Numbered from the stretch's first letter, positions 1 to 10,629 are shown. The stretch is 64,000 nt of DNA from Panulirus ornatus (GCF_036320965.1 NC_092231.1:24720894-24784893), one strand, 5' to 3'. The notes: generated by a model from the letters alone, not told the origin. Made by a program: numbers and translations.

Positions 1-73
1 TTGTACCTTTACGATCTCCTGGAAAAGGGAACCCCGTGTAACACCAACACTCTTCCAAGGAAGGGGTCGTGGA

Positions 74-75
<2 letters not shown>

Positions 76-133
<58 letters not shown>
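76..133. repeat. (TA)n microsatellite
   Basis: Pure TA run of about 58 bases lying just upstream of the first full-length LINE copy. Confidence 0.97.
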
Positions 134-139
<6 letters not shown>

Positions 140-194
140 TATTTTATGTATTTAACTTTTTAAAAGGGGAAACAGAAGGAGTCACGCGGGGAGT

Positions 195-1282
195 GCTCAT
201 CCTCCTCGAAGGCTCAGATTGGGGTGTCTAAATGTGTGTGGATGTAACCTAGATGAGAAAAAGTAGAGATAGGTAGTATGTTTGAGGAAAGGAACCTAGA
301 TGTTTTGGCTCTGAGTGAAACGAAGCTCAAGGGTAAAGTGGTTTGGGAATGTCTTGAGAGTAAAGTCAGGGGTTAGTGAGAGGACAAGAGCAAGGGAAGG
401 AGTAGCACTACTCCTGAAACAGGAGTGGTGGGAGTATGTGATAGAGTGTAAGAAAGTAAACTCTAGATTGATATGGGTAAAACTGAAAGTTGTTAGAGAG
501 AGATGGGCATTATTGGTGCATATGCACCTGGGCATGAGAAGAAAGATCATGAGAGGCAAGTGTTTTGGGAGCAGCTGAGTGAGTGTGTTAGTAATTTTGA
601 TGCAAGAGACCGGGTTATAGTGATGGGTGATTTGAATGCAAAGGTGAGTAATGTGGCAGTTGAGGGAATAATTGGTGTACATGGGGTGTTCAGTGTTGAA
701 AATGGAAATGGTGAAGAGCTTGTAGATTTATGTGCTGAAAAAGGACTGTTGATTGGGAATACCTGGTTTAAAAAGAGAGATATATATAAGTATACGTATG
801 TAAGTAGGAGAGACGGCCAGAGAGCGTTATTGGATTACGTGTTGATTGATAGGCGCGCGAAAGAGAGACTTCTGGATGTTAATGTGCTGAGAGGTGCAAC
901 TGGAGAGATGTTTGATCATTATCTGGTGGAGGCGAAGGTGAAGATTTGTAGAGGTTTTCAGAAGAGAAGAGAGAATGTTGGGGTGAAAAGAGTGGTGAGA
1001 GTGAGTGAGCTTTGGAGGGAGACTTGTGTGAGGAAGTACCAGGAGAGATTGAGTACAGAATGGAAAAAGGTGAGAACTAAGGAGGTAAGCGGAGTGGGGG
1101 AGGAATGGGATGTATTTAGGGAAGCAGTGATGGCTTGCGCAAAAGATGCTTGTGGCATGAGAAGCGTGGGAGGTGGGCAGATTAGAAAGGGTAGTGAGTG
1201 GTGGAATGAAGAAGTAAGATTATTAGTGAAAGAGAAGAGAGAGGCATTTGGACGATTTTTGCAGGGAAATAATGCATATTGA
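195..1282 (+). pseudogene. LINE copy A endonuclease domain (broken)
   Basis: The apurinic-type endonuclease would nick the target for target-primed reverse transcription. Visible motifs are LNVCG near 205-225, a degraded ALSETKLKG near 300-330, IGAYAPG near 510, the catalytic-type block VIVMGDLNAKV near 615-650, then LLIGNTWF, LLDYVLIDRR near 830-855 and MFDHYLVEAKV near 907-940, which match the C-terminal part of this fold. The longest open part is 503-1282 (259 codons). The upstream portion is in another frame (315-578), so a frameshift lies near 500, and there are stops before 300. The MGDLNAKV and FDH(Y)LV signatures make the family call secure. It is not a host DNA repair nuclease, because it is followed by a reverse transcriptase and recurs at 19.8 kb. 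Confidence 0.9.
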
Positions 1283-1400
1283 GTGGGAGATGTATAAAAG
1301 AAAGAAGCAGGAGGTCAAGAGAAAGGTGCAAGAGGTGAAAAAGAGGGCAAATGAGAGTTAGGGTGAGAGAGTATCATTAAATTTTAGGGAGAATAAAAAG

Positions 1401-3177
1401 ATGTTTTGGAAGGAGGTAAACAAAGTGCGTAAGACAAGGGAGCAAATGGGAACTTCAGTGAAGGGGGCTGATGGGGAGGTGATAACAAGTAATGGTGATG
1501 TGAGAAGGAGATGGAGTGAGTATTCTGAAGGTTTGTTGAATGTGTTTGATGATAGAGTGGCAGATATAGGGTGTTTTGGTCGAGGTGGTGTGCAAAGTGA
1601 GAGGGTTAGGGAAAATGATTTGGTAAACAGAGAAGAGGTAGTAAAAGCTTTGCGAAAGATGAAAGCCGACAAGGCAGCGGGTTTGGTTGATATTGCAGTA
1701 GAATTTATTAAAAAAAGGGGGTGACTGTATTGTTGACTGGTTGGTAAGGTTATTTGATGTATGTATGTCTCATGGTAAGGTGCCTGAGGATTGGCGGAAT
1801 GCTTGCATAGTGCCATTGTACAAAGGCAAAGGGGATAAAAGTGAGTGCTCAAATTACAGAGGTATAAGCTTGTTGAGTATTCCTGGTAAATTATATAGGA
1901 GGGTATTGATTGAGAAGGTGAAGACATGTACAGAGCATCAGATTGGGGAAGAGCAGTGTGGTTTTAGAAGTGGTAGAGGATGCGTGGATCAGGTGTTTGC
2001 TTTAAAGAATGTATGTGAGAAGTACCTAGAAAAGCAAATGGATTTGTATGTGGCATTTATGGATTTGGAGAAGGCATAGAATAGAGTTGATAGAGATGCT
2101 CTGTGGAAGGTATTAAGAATATATGGTGTGGGAGGCAAGTTGTTAGAAGCAGTGAAAAGTTTTTCTCGAGGATGTAAGGCATGTGTACGTGTAGGAAGAG
2201 AGGAAAGTGATTGGTTGTCAGTGAATGTAGGTTTGCGGCACGGATGTGTGATGTCTCCATGGTTGTTTAATTTGTTTATGGATGGGGTTGTTAAGGAGGT
2301 GAATGCAAGGGTTTTGGAGAGAGGGGCAAGTATGCAGTCTGTTGTGGATGAGAGAGCTTGGGAAGTGAGTTAGTTGTTCACTGATGATACAGCGCTGGTG
2401 GCTGATTCGTATGAGATACTGCAGAAGCTGGTGACTGAGTTTGGTAAACTGTCTGAAAGAAGAAAGCTGAGAGTAAATGTGAATAAGAGCAAGGTTATTA
2501 GGTACAGTAGGGTTGAGGGACAAGTCAATTGGGAGGTAAGTATGAATGGAGAAAAGCTGGAGGAAGTGAAGTGTTTTAGATATCTGGGAGTGGATTTGGC
2601 AGCGGATGGAACCATGGAAGCGGAAGTGAATCATAGGGTGGGGGAGGGGGCGAAAGTTCTGGGGGCGTTGAAGAATGTGTGGAAGTCGAGAACATTATCT
2701 CGGAAAGCAAAAATGGGTATGTTTGAAGGAATAGTGGTTCCAACAATGTTATATGGTTGCGAGGCGTGGGTTATGGATAGAGTTGTGCGCAGGAGGGTGG
2801 ATGTGCTAGAAATGAGGTGTTTAAGGACAATGTGTGGTGTGAGATGGTTTGATCGAGTAAGTAATAATAGGGTAAGAGAGATGTGTGGTAATAAAGAGAG
2901 TGTGGTTGAGAGAGCAGAAGAAGGTGTTTTGAAATGGTTTGGTCACATGGAGAGAATGAGTGAGGAAATATTGACCAAGAGGATATATGCGTCAGAGGTT
3001 GAGGGAACGAGAAGTGGGAGACCAAAATGGAGGTGGAAAGATGGAGTGAAAAAGATTTTGAGTGATCGGGGCCTGAATATGCAGGAGGGTGAAAGGCGTG
3101 CAAGGAATAGAGTGAATTGGAACGATGTGGTATACCGGGGTCGACGTGCTGTCAATGGATTGAACCAAGGCACGTGA
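1401..3177 (+). pseudogene. LINE copy A reverse transcriptase (broken)
   Basis: The reverse transcriptase domain is laid out in the usual order. There is a pre-domain with VVKALRKMKADKA (about 1640-1680), then IVPLYKGKGD and YRGISLLSIPGKL (about 1807-1890), CGFRSGRGCVDQ (about 1957-1992), the YVAFMDLEKA block with the first catalytic Asp (about 2047-2079), GLRHGCVMSPWLFNLFMDG (about 2230-2287), the F-T-D-D active site (about 2374-2385), and the thumb/C-terminal part ending at TGA 3175-3177. Breaks: a frame change near 1730, TAG 2077-2079 where sister copies have Tyr, and TAG 2371-2373 where sister copies have Gln, with one codon also missing there. The usual Ala of the FADD box is Thr here. 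From 2374 the frame is open for 267 codons. Confidence 0.93.
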
Positions 3178-3602
3178 AGCGTCTGGGGTAACCCATGGAA
3201 AGTTCTGTGGGGCCTGGATGTGGAGAGGGAGCTGTGGTTTCGGTGCATTATTACATGACAGCTAGAGACTGAGTGTGAACGAATGTGGCCTTTATTGTCT
3301 TTTCCTAGCGCTACCTCGCACACATGAGGGGGGAGGGGGATGGTATTTCATGTGTGGCGGGGTGGCGATGGGAATGAATAAGGGCAGACAGTATGAGTTA
3401 TGTACATGTGTATATATGTATGTCTGTGTGTGTATATATATATGTGTACGTTGAGAAGTATAGGTATGCATATTTGCGTGTGTGGACGTGCATGTATATA
3501 CATGTGTATGTGGGTGGGTTGGGCCATTTCTTTCGTCTGTTTCCTTGCGCTACCTCGCTACCGCGGGAGACAGCGACAATGCTAAATAGATAAATAAATA
3601 TA

Positions 3603-3604
<2 letters not shown>
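3178..3604 (+). other. LINE copy A 3' untranslated tail with terminal hairpin
   Basis: The tail is non-coding and conserved in all copies reaching the 3' end. It has two blocks with GCGCTACCTCGC (about 3307 and 3547) separated by a purine-rich patch (GAGGGGGGAGGGGG) and a TATG/TGTA-rich stretch. The second block, CTCGC-TACC-GCGGG, can fold into a 5-bp stem with a 4-base loop. The end runs into GATAAATAAATA and then (TA)n. In LINEs such tails are what the reverse transcriptase recognises; that role here is inferred. Confidence 0.75.

Positions 3605-3671
<67 letters not shown>
3605..3671. repeat. (TA)n microsatellite
   Basis: TA run of about 67 bases directly after the LINE copy A tail. Confidence 0.97.
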
Positions 3672-3676
<5 letters not shown>

Positions 3677-4121
3677 GTTTACCATTTGAGCAAACATTTT
3701 AATAAAAATTCTATGATAAATTTTATCTTTATTTCATTTTGCATGAATAACGACTAATGAAGTATAATATTGCCACTTGTATAGTACTCTGAAAATGTTT
3801 TAATGCCAGGCATCAGAGTTTATTGAAAAATACTCTAATTTTACACAAAATTATAGATTCCCTAGAATTTAAAACATTTATATGAATGAAATTAAAAACA
3901 CCGAAAAATATACGGATATTGAATTGATATTGACATAGATTATCGTTGAAGTTATCGCTTGAAAATGACTTGTACAAAAAGACACAAAACTTTATTTGAC
4001 TAAACCGCCCAAACGAAATTGGCCTTTTTTTTTGGCAATAGTTGGTATAAATTTATATCAGGAATAGTACTTCATCTAAGAAACGTAACTCGCATTTGTC
4101 TAAGGCAGTGTTATGGGTTGC

Positions 4122-4123
<2 letters not shown>
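3672..4123. other. AT-rich stretch, nothing recognised
   Basis: Single-copy-looking AT-rich sequence between two TA tracts. No coding motif, RNA gene or repeat seen. Confidence 0.5.

Positions 4124-4162
<39 letters not shown>
4124..4162. repeat. (TA)n microsatellite
   Basis: TA run followed by an oligo-T run; left boundary of the short element that follows. Confidence 0.96.
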
Positions 4163-4176
<14 letters not shown>

Positions 4177-4319
4177 CTTTTTTTTCTTACTATTCGCCAT
4201 TTCCCGCGATAGCGAGGTAGCGTTAAGAACAGAGGACTGGGCCTTTGAGGGAATATCTTCACCTGGCACCCTTCTCTGTTCCTTCTTTTGGAAAATTAAA
4301 AAAAAACGAGAGGGGAGGC
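4163..4319 (-). mobile_element. TA-flanked short element, copy 1 (truncated)
   Basis: Reverse-strand copy of the recurrent 235-250 bp non-coding element. Read on the plus strand it runs from TTCGCCATTTCCCGCG through AGCGAGGTAGCGTTAAGAAC to GGCCTTTGAGGG and then CGAGAGGGGAGG, where it stops. The far end (the CCCTGGGGATAGGGGAG part) is missing. TA tracts lie on both sides. Confidence 0.85.
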
Positions 4320-4338
4320 TATATATATATATATATAT
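4320..4338. repeat. (TA)n microsatellite
   Basis: Short TA run exactly between the short element and LINE copy B. Confidence 0.9.
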
Positions 4339-5150
4339 TTGTGATTGGTTCCCAGTGAATGTTGGTTTGCGGCAGGGGTGCGTGATGTCTCCATGGTTGT
4401 TTGATTTGTTTATGGATGGGATTGTTAGGGAGGTGAATGCAAGAGTTTTGGAGAGACTGGCAAGTATGCAGTCTGTTGTGGATGAGAGGGCTTGGGAAGT
4501 GAGTCAGTTGTTGTTCGCTGGTGGCTGATTCGGATGAGAAACTGAAGAAGCTGGTGACCGAGTTTGGTAAAGTGTGTGAAAGAAAAAAGCTGAGAGTAAA
4601 TGTGAATAAGAGCAAGGTTATTATGTACAGTAGGGTTGAGGGACAAGTCAATTAGGAGGTAAGTTTGAATGGAGAAAAACTGGGGGAAGTGAAGTGTTTT
4701 AGATATCTGGGAGTGGATTTGGCAGCGGATGAAACCATGGAAGCGGAAGTGAGTCACATGGTGGGGGAGGGGGCGAAGGTTCTGGGAGCGTTGAAGAATG
4801 TGTGGTTGAAGAATGTGTTTTCGGTGCATTACACATGACAGCTAGAGACTGAGTGTAAACGAATGCGGCCTTTTTTTGTCTTTTCCTAGCGCTACCTCGC
4901 ACGCACGCTTGGGGGGGGGGGGGGCATTTCATGTGTGGCGGGGTGGCGGCGGGAATGGATGAAGGTAGCATGTATGAATATGTACATGTGTATGTATGTA
5001 TATGTCTGTGTATATGTATGTATACGTTGAAATGTATATGTATGTGTATGTGCATGTGTGAGCGTTTATGTGAGCCATTCTTTCGTCTGTTTCCTTGCGC
5101 TACCTCGCTAACGCGTGAGACAGCGACAAAGTATAATAGATAGATATAAA
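4339..5150 (+). mobile_element. LINE copy B, 5'-truncated with internal deletion
   Basis: It starts abruptly after a TA tract inside the reverse transcriptase (NVGLRQGCVMSPWLFDLFMDG). It continues through VDERAWEVSQLLFA, where the active-site DD is lost by a small deletion (about 4518-4524), then the YLGVDLAAD block. At about 4810-4820 it jumps from LKNVW directly to the 3' tail (TTTCGGTGCATTACACATGAC), skipping roughly the last 500 bp of the coding region seen in copy A. The tail has the purine-rich patch (a run of G near 4913-4923) and the terminal hairpin CTCGC-TAAC-GCGTG near 5105. Confidence 0.9.
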
Positions 5151-5333
5151 TATATTATCCCCTGGGGATAGGGAAGTGGGGGCTGGAAATCCTCTACTCC
5201 AGTAATACTTTTCCAAAAGAAGGAACACAGAAGGGGACCAAGTGGGGAGTTATACATCTAAGACCCAGTCAACTGCTCTCGAACTCTACTTCGCTAACGC
5301 GGGAAATTGCCAATATATTTGAAAAAATTTATA
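5151..5333 (+). mobile_element. TA-flanked short element, copy 2 (diverged)
   Basis: It begins TATCCCCTGGGGATAGGG, keeps CCAAAAGAAGGAACA and GACCCAGTC, and ends CGCTAACGCGGGAAATTGCC. It has lost the middle of the left part. It lies directly between LINE copies B and C. Confidence 0.75.
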
Positions 5334-5868
5334 TATGAGAGAGAGGTGTGGTAATACAAAGTGTGGATGAGAGAGCAGAAGAGATTGTATTGAAATGTGG
5401 ACATATGAGAGAATGAGTGAAGAAAGTTGACAAATAGGATATGTGTGTCAGAAAAGGAGCAAACAGGGAAAACCGGAAGACCAAACTGAAGATGGAAAGA
5501 TGGAGTGAAAAAGATTTTGAGCGATCGGGGCCTTAAAAATGTAGGAGGGTGAAAGCAGTGCTCGGAATAGAGTGAAATGGAACGATGTGGTATACCGAGG
5601 TCGGCGTGCTGTCAATGGACTGAACCAAGGCATATGAAGCGTCTGAGGTAAACCATGGAAAGGTCTGTGGGACCTGTAGGTGGATAGGGAGCTGTGGTTT
5701 CGGTGCATCACATATGACACTACCTTGCTGACGCGGGGTGTGGCGATCAAGTGTGAAGGAAAAGAAGTGTGTACCTGTATAGTTTTCCTTTCGTGCATTC
5801 ATGCTGTTTCCTGTGGGGCAGGGTGGCGTCGGGAACGGATGACAATGTATACTGTATATGTCTGTATA

Positions 5869-5871
<3 letters not shown>
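5334..5871 (+). mobile_element. LINE copy C, 3' fragment
   Basis: Covers only the C-terminal coding part and tail. GTGGTAATACAAAGTGTGG corresponds to CGNKESVV, followed by matches to GRPN.RWKDGVKKILS (about 5475-5525) and the WNDVVYRGRRAVNGLN block (about 5577-5630). Several single-base losses break the frame. The tail is shortened: CCTTGCTGACGCGGGG keeps the hairpin stem through a G-T pair. Confidence 0.88.

Positions 5872-5931
<60 letters not shown>
5872..5931. repeat. (GT)n microsatellite
   Basis: Pure GT run of about 60 bases. Confidence 0.97.
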
Positions 5932-5932
<1 letters not shown>

Positions 5933-6705
5933 TAAAACCTACAGATTCATTTCCTTACAGTTGGTGTAATCTCATGTCACACGTCATATCATCCTGTCTC
6001 GTTACATTTTCATAAGCTACATAATCATGCCTCGCCAGCGTAACCTTACCACAATATCGTTCTCCTGTACCAAGCTCTCAGAAGCTTGTCTCAGTTTGGC
6101 AGAGGATATCGACCCACCCTGTGTCATAAGCCCGTCAAGTGATCCATAAAATTTCTTTGGAAGTTGTGTATTAGACCATCCATTTTCTATTCTGCTTTTC
6201 TTAATGATTTTTTTCCATGTTTTGTGTTTGCATTTCTTCCCTGGTCTCCTCTACTATCGTAATCATCCTCGAAAATCCCCCAGTCGTCTGTCGTGTGTCA
6301 TTCCTTCAATATATCTTTTCATATCTTGGCATATCTTTTCCTTATCGCCACTAACTCTGACCCGTTTTCCATTTTATCCTTTTCCTTACTCGTTTTTTTC
6401 CGATTAGATATGATCTGCCGTAATTCGCTGGGAATGTTTCCCTGAAGATCGTAAAAGTTTGAAGGTTATAATTCTGAGTTAGTTTTGCTAAGATCACCAT
6501 ATTCGCCGGGTTCTCCCGTGACTCCTTCAGGAATATTTTGATGATGATGGATTGGAAACGTCTTGGGGAAGTCTCGAGGGTGCGATTTTGAAAGGTGGTA
6601 AAGAATGCTCAGCTTATATACACCGGGATTACAATATTTGATCTCAGACTTCACTCAGGAAGCTCATGAATATTTCAAATGCATTTTTGAAGAAAATTAC
6701 AGACG

Positions 6706-6706
<1 letters not shown>
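5932..6706. other. Unassigned stretch
   Basis: No recognisable gene or repeat; T- and C-rich around 6180-6400. The short open frames have no recognisable motif. Confidence 0.45.

Positions 6707-6760
<54 letters not shown>
6707..6760. repeat. (GT)n microsatellite
   Basis: Pure TG run of about 54 bases. Confidence 0.97.
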
Positions 6761-6763
<3 letters not shown>

Positions 6764-6937
6764 GGGTTTATCGCAGATCGTATTTTAATGTCGTGTTCTT
6801 TATACCGTTTTTTGTGTACCTTTTTTTTTCACTTTTTTCTTGGTGACAATTTGTCGTAAGTATCATTTTATGCGTAAATTTGCTTGCTGGGGACATTTGA
6901 AAACTTCAGGAAATATGCTGGATACTAGTTTTGTATG

Positions 6938-6942
<5 letters not shown>

Positions 6943-6986
<44 letters not shown>
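6943..6986. repeat. (GT)n microsatellite
   Basis: TG run of about 44 bases. Confidence 0.96.
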
Positions 6987-6988
<2 letters not shown>

Positions 6989-7770
6989 TGTGTTAGTGGG
7001 AGAGTTTTACACTCGCGTTGTCCCATCTCTTAACCTTGTATATATGTACTAAGTCTTTACCCCTGTGTTTGTGTATTAGTTTGATACATTAGTGTCTCGT
7101 GAACACGTGAGAACCACAGCTTTCAAACTATGTCTGAGGTCAGGACCCCGACCTATCATTAGGAACCCTGACCTCTCATCAGGCAGGTCTCTAACCCTGG
7201 CCTCTGTACCCCTAACCACGTTCCTCAACCCTCATCAGAACCTCCAGATGATCCACCAACAGTTTCCCTGACCCATTGGCAGAACTTAGGAACATCAGGA
7301 AAGATCGACGAACATTATCAAACATAACAACTCAAAGAACATGAAGAACAGAGCAGCTTTGCCCACCCCGAGTTGTAGGAGGAGGAGGGGGGCTTAGAAG
7401 ACCCCCTTCCCCCACCCGAAATCTATTCCAGGTATACTTTATTATATATCCCGTAGCCTCACGCCTGGCTGAACCAACCAGGGGACCTCTCACTGTGGCC
7501 TCAGGAGACCATTGTGTATCTGGATATTAATTTCTCGCGTCGCTGACCGTCTCGCCTCGGAGTTATCTATTAACCGTAAGTCGGCATTGACCGGTTGGCT
7601 ACTTAGGCCAGGGGGAAGTATATTGGTGAGTAAGTGACACATTGGTATCCTAGGAGGAAGGGATCATGCAAGAAGAGAGACTGATTGGCTGGAAGGAGGG
7701 TGGGGGTCATGGAGAAAGGGAAAGCAGAGGAGGGGGTCTGACGCCAGCCATGTAAAGATAAGGCCCCGTG
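6987..7770. other. Unassigned stretch with faint degenerate repeat
   Basis: No gene seen. At about 7136-7310 phrases like CCTGACCTCTCATCAGG and CCCTAACC recur loosely, probably a decayed minisatellite. The rest looks unique. Confidence 0.4.
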
Positions 7771-7990
7771 CCAGACCGTCATAAGACAAGGCCCATGCTA
7801 GGCCGGCATAAGACAAGGGCCCATCGTACCAGGCCATCGTAAGAGGAGTGACTGTGCCAGGCAGTCGTAAGACAAGGGCCCGTGCTAGACCGCCATAAGA
7901 CAAGCACCCGTGCCAGGAACGTCATAAGACAAAGGACCCGTACTAAGCCGTCATAAGACAAAGGGCCGTTCCAGGCCGTCATAAGGTAAG
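7771..7990. repeat. Minisatellite, about 30-33 bp units
   Basis: About seven imperfect copies of a unit with GCCCGTGCCAGGCCGTC followed by ATAAGACAAG. Each copy differs by several substitutions and small indels. Open frames here are by-products of the repeat. Confidence 0.88.
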
Positions 7991-8244
7991 GGCACGCGTC
8001 AAGCTAAGGTCCAGCAAATGTGGTGCACCAAGGGATCTGTTGTCATGCTACTTTCTCTCCCTTTTCCCGTCCTTTTCTTCCTCGCTGGACTTCTAAGAAT
8101 CATCCTATAACTTCAGCAAATTCTTCTTCTCTCAAAATTCATCTTCACATTACATACCTTGACTGATGAAGAAAAAAATGCTGGAAATATGCCCCAGAAT
8201 CTGTTACCCTCTGGCTTTTTGTCTCTTCCTCTCAGCTTCATCAC

Positions 8245-8580
8245 GGCCCTCCCAAGAACCCCACCAACAAACCCTTCCCAAAGTCTTCAACTCATATAAC
8301 CCGTCCCTCCAATTAACACTCCCAAGAACCCTTCAACAATCCCTTCCCAAATTCTTCAACTCGTTCATCCCGTCCCTTCAGTCAACACCCCTAAGAACCC
8401 TCCAACTGTCCCCTCCCAAAATCTTCAACTCTCAAAACCCATCCATTGAAACACACCCCTAAGAACCCTCCAACTGTCCTCTCCCAAAGTCTTCAGCTCC
8501 GATAAATGGTCCGTCGAATTAACACTCCCAAAAACTCTCCAGCAAACCCCTACCAAAGTCTCCGGCTTCCACACGCCCTA
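8245..8580. repeat. 70-bp minisatellite family, locus 1
   Basis: Four to five imperfect units of about 70 bp, each with CCCAAGAACCCTCCAAC, CCTCCCAAAGTCTTCAACTC and a CCCGTCCCTCCAATTAACAC-like segment. The same unit appears at 15945-16195 and 38724-38860. Confidence 0.87.
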
Positions 8581-8727
8581 CTTAAAGGCAGTGTTTAAGA
8601 AAGGTGTCGTCTCCGATCACCTGAAGGGAAACACATGTTCGCGTATTGTTACGGGGTCTGGCTTGTTGCGCTGTAGCTTTTGATGGCCGATAAGTCTCGC
8701 AAAATACATGCAAGACCAAGGTGCATG

Positions 8728-8885
8728 TTGAGCCTTTAGCATGACGGTGCCACCTTTTGGTATGATTGCTTGACCTTTTACCTCACCCTTGATGGTCAGG
8801 TCGTGCTCTCAAGTCTCGTACCGTCGTGCTCTCAATGATCGTACCGTCGTGCCCAACGATCGTAACACCGCGTTCAAGGTGTAAT
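8728..8885. repeat. Fold-back minisatellite element, locus 1
   Basis: Left side AGCATGACGGTGCCACC; core GGTATGATTGCTTGACC...GGTCAGGTCG; right side about three units of GTACCGTCGTGCTCTCAA. The left unit is the reverse complement of the right units, as at the other loci of this family. Confidence 0.7.
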
Positions 8886-9338
8886 TAGAATAATAAACTA
8901 TGTGAATACGAACAAAATCATATAGCAAAAATGGCAGAACAAGGACAAGATGACAACAAAACATGGACAAAAAATATCAAATAAACGACATCTCTCTTTC
9001 AATACACTGACTGGAGACGACGACACGGGACTGAACAGAGACACGACGAAGAATCATGAAACTAAACGATTTTGCAAAAACCAAACCTCGAGATGAATGA
9101 CCATGTTAATGAGGAACATTCAGTAAAACGACGATAAAGAAACGAAACAAGGTAAATGACGACGACTTGTTAACGAATGACGGGTTAAGAGGAAGTATAT
9201 CAAGGATGAAGACACAAAAAGACAACAGAGCGACAAATATGATAAAACGACAAATGCCACGGAAAACATAATTGACAAATCAATTTCTGAAGATGATGTA
9301 AACGACAGAAAGTAATACGACAAAGGCTTAGAAATACG

Positions 9339-9340
<2 letters not shown>
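8886..9340. other. T-poor, ACGAC-rich stretch
   Basis: This plus-strand stretch is unusually poor in T and full of short words such as AAACGACAA, GACGACGAC and AAGACAACA, as if a short A/C/G repeat had decayed. No gene. Confidence 0.5.

Positions 9341-9413
<73 letters not shown>
9341..9413. repeat. (TA)n microsatellite
   Basis: TA run of about 73 bases. Confidence 0.97.
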
Positions 9414-9415
<2 letters not shown>

Positions 9416-9700
9416 AGACAATAAAGCGTGGAAATAATCCTGGCATATGGGACGACAAACGACCGGACAAAATATAAAACATCCCGATAAACTCACAAAA
9501 GAAAAAATGAAAGAGAAAAAAGATATCTCTAACATATTATACATCGAGAATTTGATCAAGAAAGACAGTAAACGTGGACACGGTCACAACTCGAGGATTA
9601 GTTCATTTATCTACTCAGTGTTTGACTTCATTATTCATAAAACATGATTTAGTGATCAAACTTAGTTGCTGTTTATATAATCATTGCTTTATGGCACAGG

Positions 9701-9702
<2 letters not shown>

Positions 9703-9754
<52 letters not shown>
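9703..9754. repeat. (GT)n microsatellite
   Basis: GT run of about 52 bases. Confidence 0.97.
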
Positions 9755-9755
<1 letters not shown>

Positions 9756-10140
9756 CGGGGTGCTATAACTGGCACAGGTCGACCCATGTGTCACTTGAGT
9801 GTTGAGGGGTCTATTATGCATTTATGTAATTTTTTTTGTAAAATGTGAAATTTATTGCAACGTAGTTAACTTCAAAACTGAGTTACTGTAATGATGATGT
9901 GATATAATTGTTGGATATAATCATCCAGATTTCCATTGCTTTACGGTAATTTCGACGATATGATTAATAAGAATGCTCATCCAGATTCGAGCAGCAAAGA
10001 TTTATAGTAATAATGACATTAAGTAATCAATGAAAATGTTTGTTTGGGTTCTTAATATATCGTAGAGATTTGTATGTAATTCCTCCATTTTAATCTTGGT
10101 AATGTACGTACCTGGGGAGTAATTACTGATATTCGTACCT
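9755..10140. other. AT-rich stretch, nothing recognised
   Basis: No coding, RNA or repeat signal seen. Confidence 0.45.
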
Positions 10141-10490
10141 CCAGAGCTTCGTATACTCCCACACCTCTTTTTCCTCCTCCCCCTCCCCTCTTTTGATTAC
10201 CCTCAACCCCCCCACCCTTTGATTCCCCTCACTCTTTCTTATTTCCAGTTTCTTACTCATCCCCTCCCCAATTATTTTCTCCCCCTCGCCTTCCTCCGTT
10301 TATCCCCAACCTCATTAATATTCGTTTTCCACCCTCCTTCATTTCCTCCCCCCTTTCCCTTTGGTTTCCCCCTCTCTTCTCCCTTGACTCCCCTCTACCC
10401 TTCGATTCCCCTCCCCCTCTCCCCCGATGACTGCCCTCTTCCTTGAGTTCTCTACTCGTCCCTCTTAATTCGCTTCTCCCTTCCTAAAGA
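10141..10490. repeat. Pyrimidine-rich low-complexity tract
   Basis: Almost entirely C and T on the plus strand, with loose CCCTC, TTCCTCC and CCCCTCTCC words. The open frame across it is compositional. Confidence 0.7.
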
Positions 10491-10494
10491 TCAG

Positions 10495-10602
10495 GTCAAA
10501 AGTCACTCCATCTCACCCAAGTGTCGTAGCGCCGTGCTCAGTGTTGTGTTGTCGAGTCCAGCGGTCGTATCGTCGTGTTTCAGGGTCACAGTAACTGCGA
10601 AG
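10495..10602. repeat. Fold-back minisatellite element, locus 2 (half)
   Basis: Decayed right-arm units AAGTGTCGTAGCGCCGTGCTCAG and GGTCGTATCGTCGTGTTTCAG preceded by a core-like AGGTCAAAAGTCACT. The left arm is not visible. Confidence 0.55.
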
Positions 10603-10629
10603 AAATTGTGGGACATTATGATTATGATG

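Larger units (their letters stand above)
150..3604 (+). mobile_element. Non-LTR retrotransposon (LINE), copy A, near full length
   Basis: This is the longest well-preserved copy of the main LINE family. In order it has a short 5' leader, an endonuclease region (about 195-1282), a linker, a reverse transcriptase region (about 1401-3177) and a 430-bp 3' untranslated tail ending in a small GC-rich hairpin and TAAATA-type repeats. The domain order (endonuclease then reverse transcriptase, no LTRs, no integrase) is that of an APE-type LINE. The C-terminal block with LYGCEAW and SGRPKWRWKDG resembles the RTE-like and related arthropod LINEs often mis-annotated as craniofacial development protein 2. 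The exact clade needs a tree. The copy is dead: the frame changes at about 500, between 1282 and 1401, and near 1730, and there are TAG stops at 2077-2079 and 2371-2373. A (TA)n tract follows directly. No target-site duplication could be identified by eye. Confidence 0.93.

Noticed and set aside
503..1282. Host AP endonuclease or craniofacial development protein 2 gene
   Set aside because: The same protein recurs in several broken copies followed by reverse transcriptase, so it is a LINE.
10219..10446. Proline-rich protein
   Set aside because: Pyrimidine-rich low-complexity DNA gives Pro, Leu, Ser and Phe by composition.
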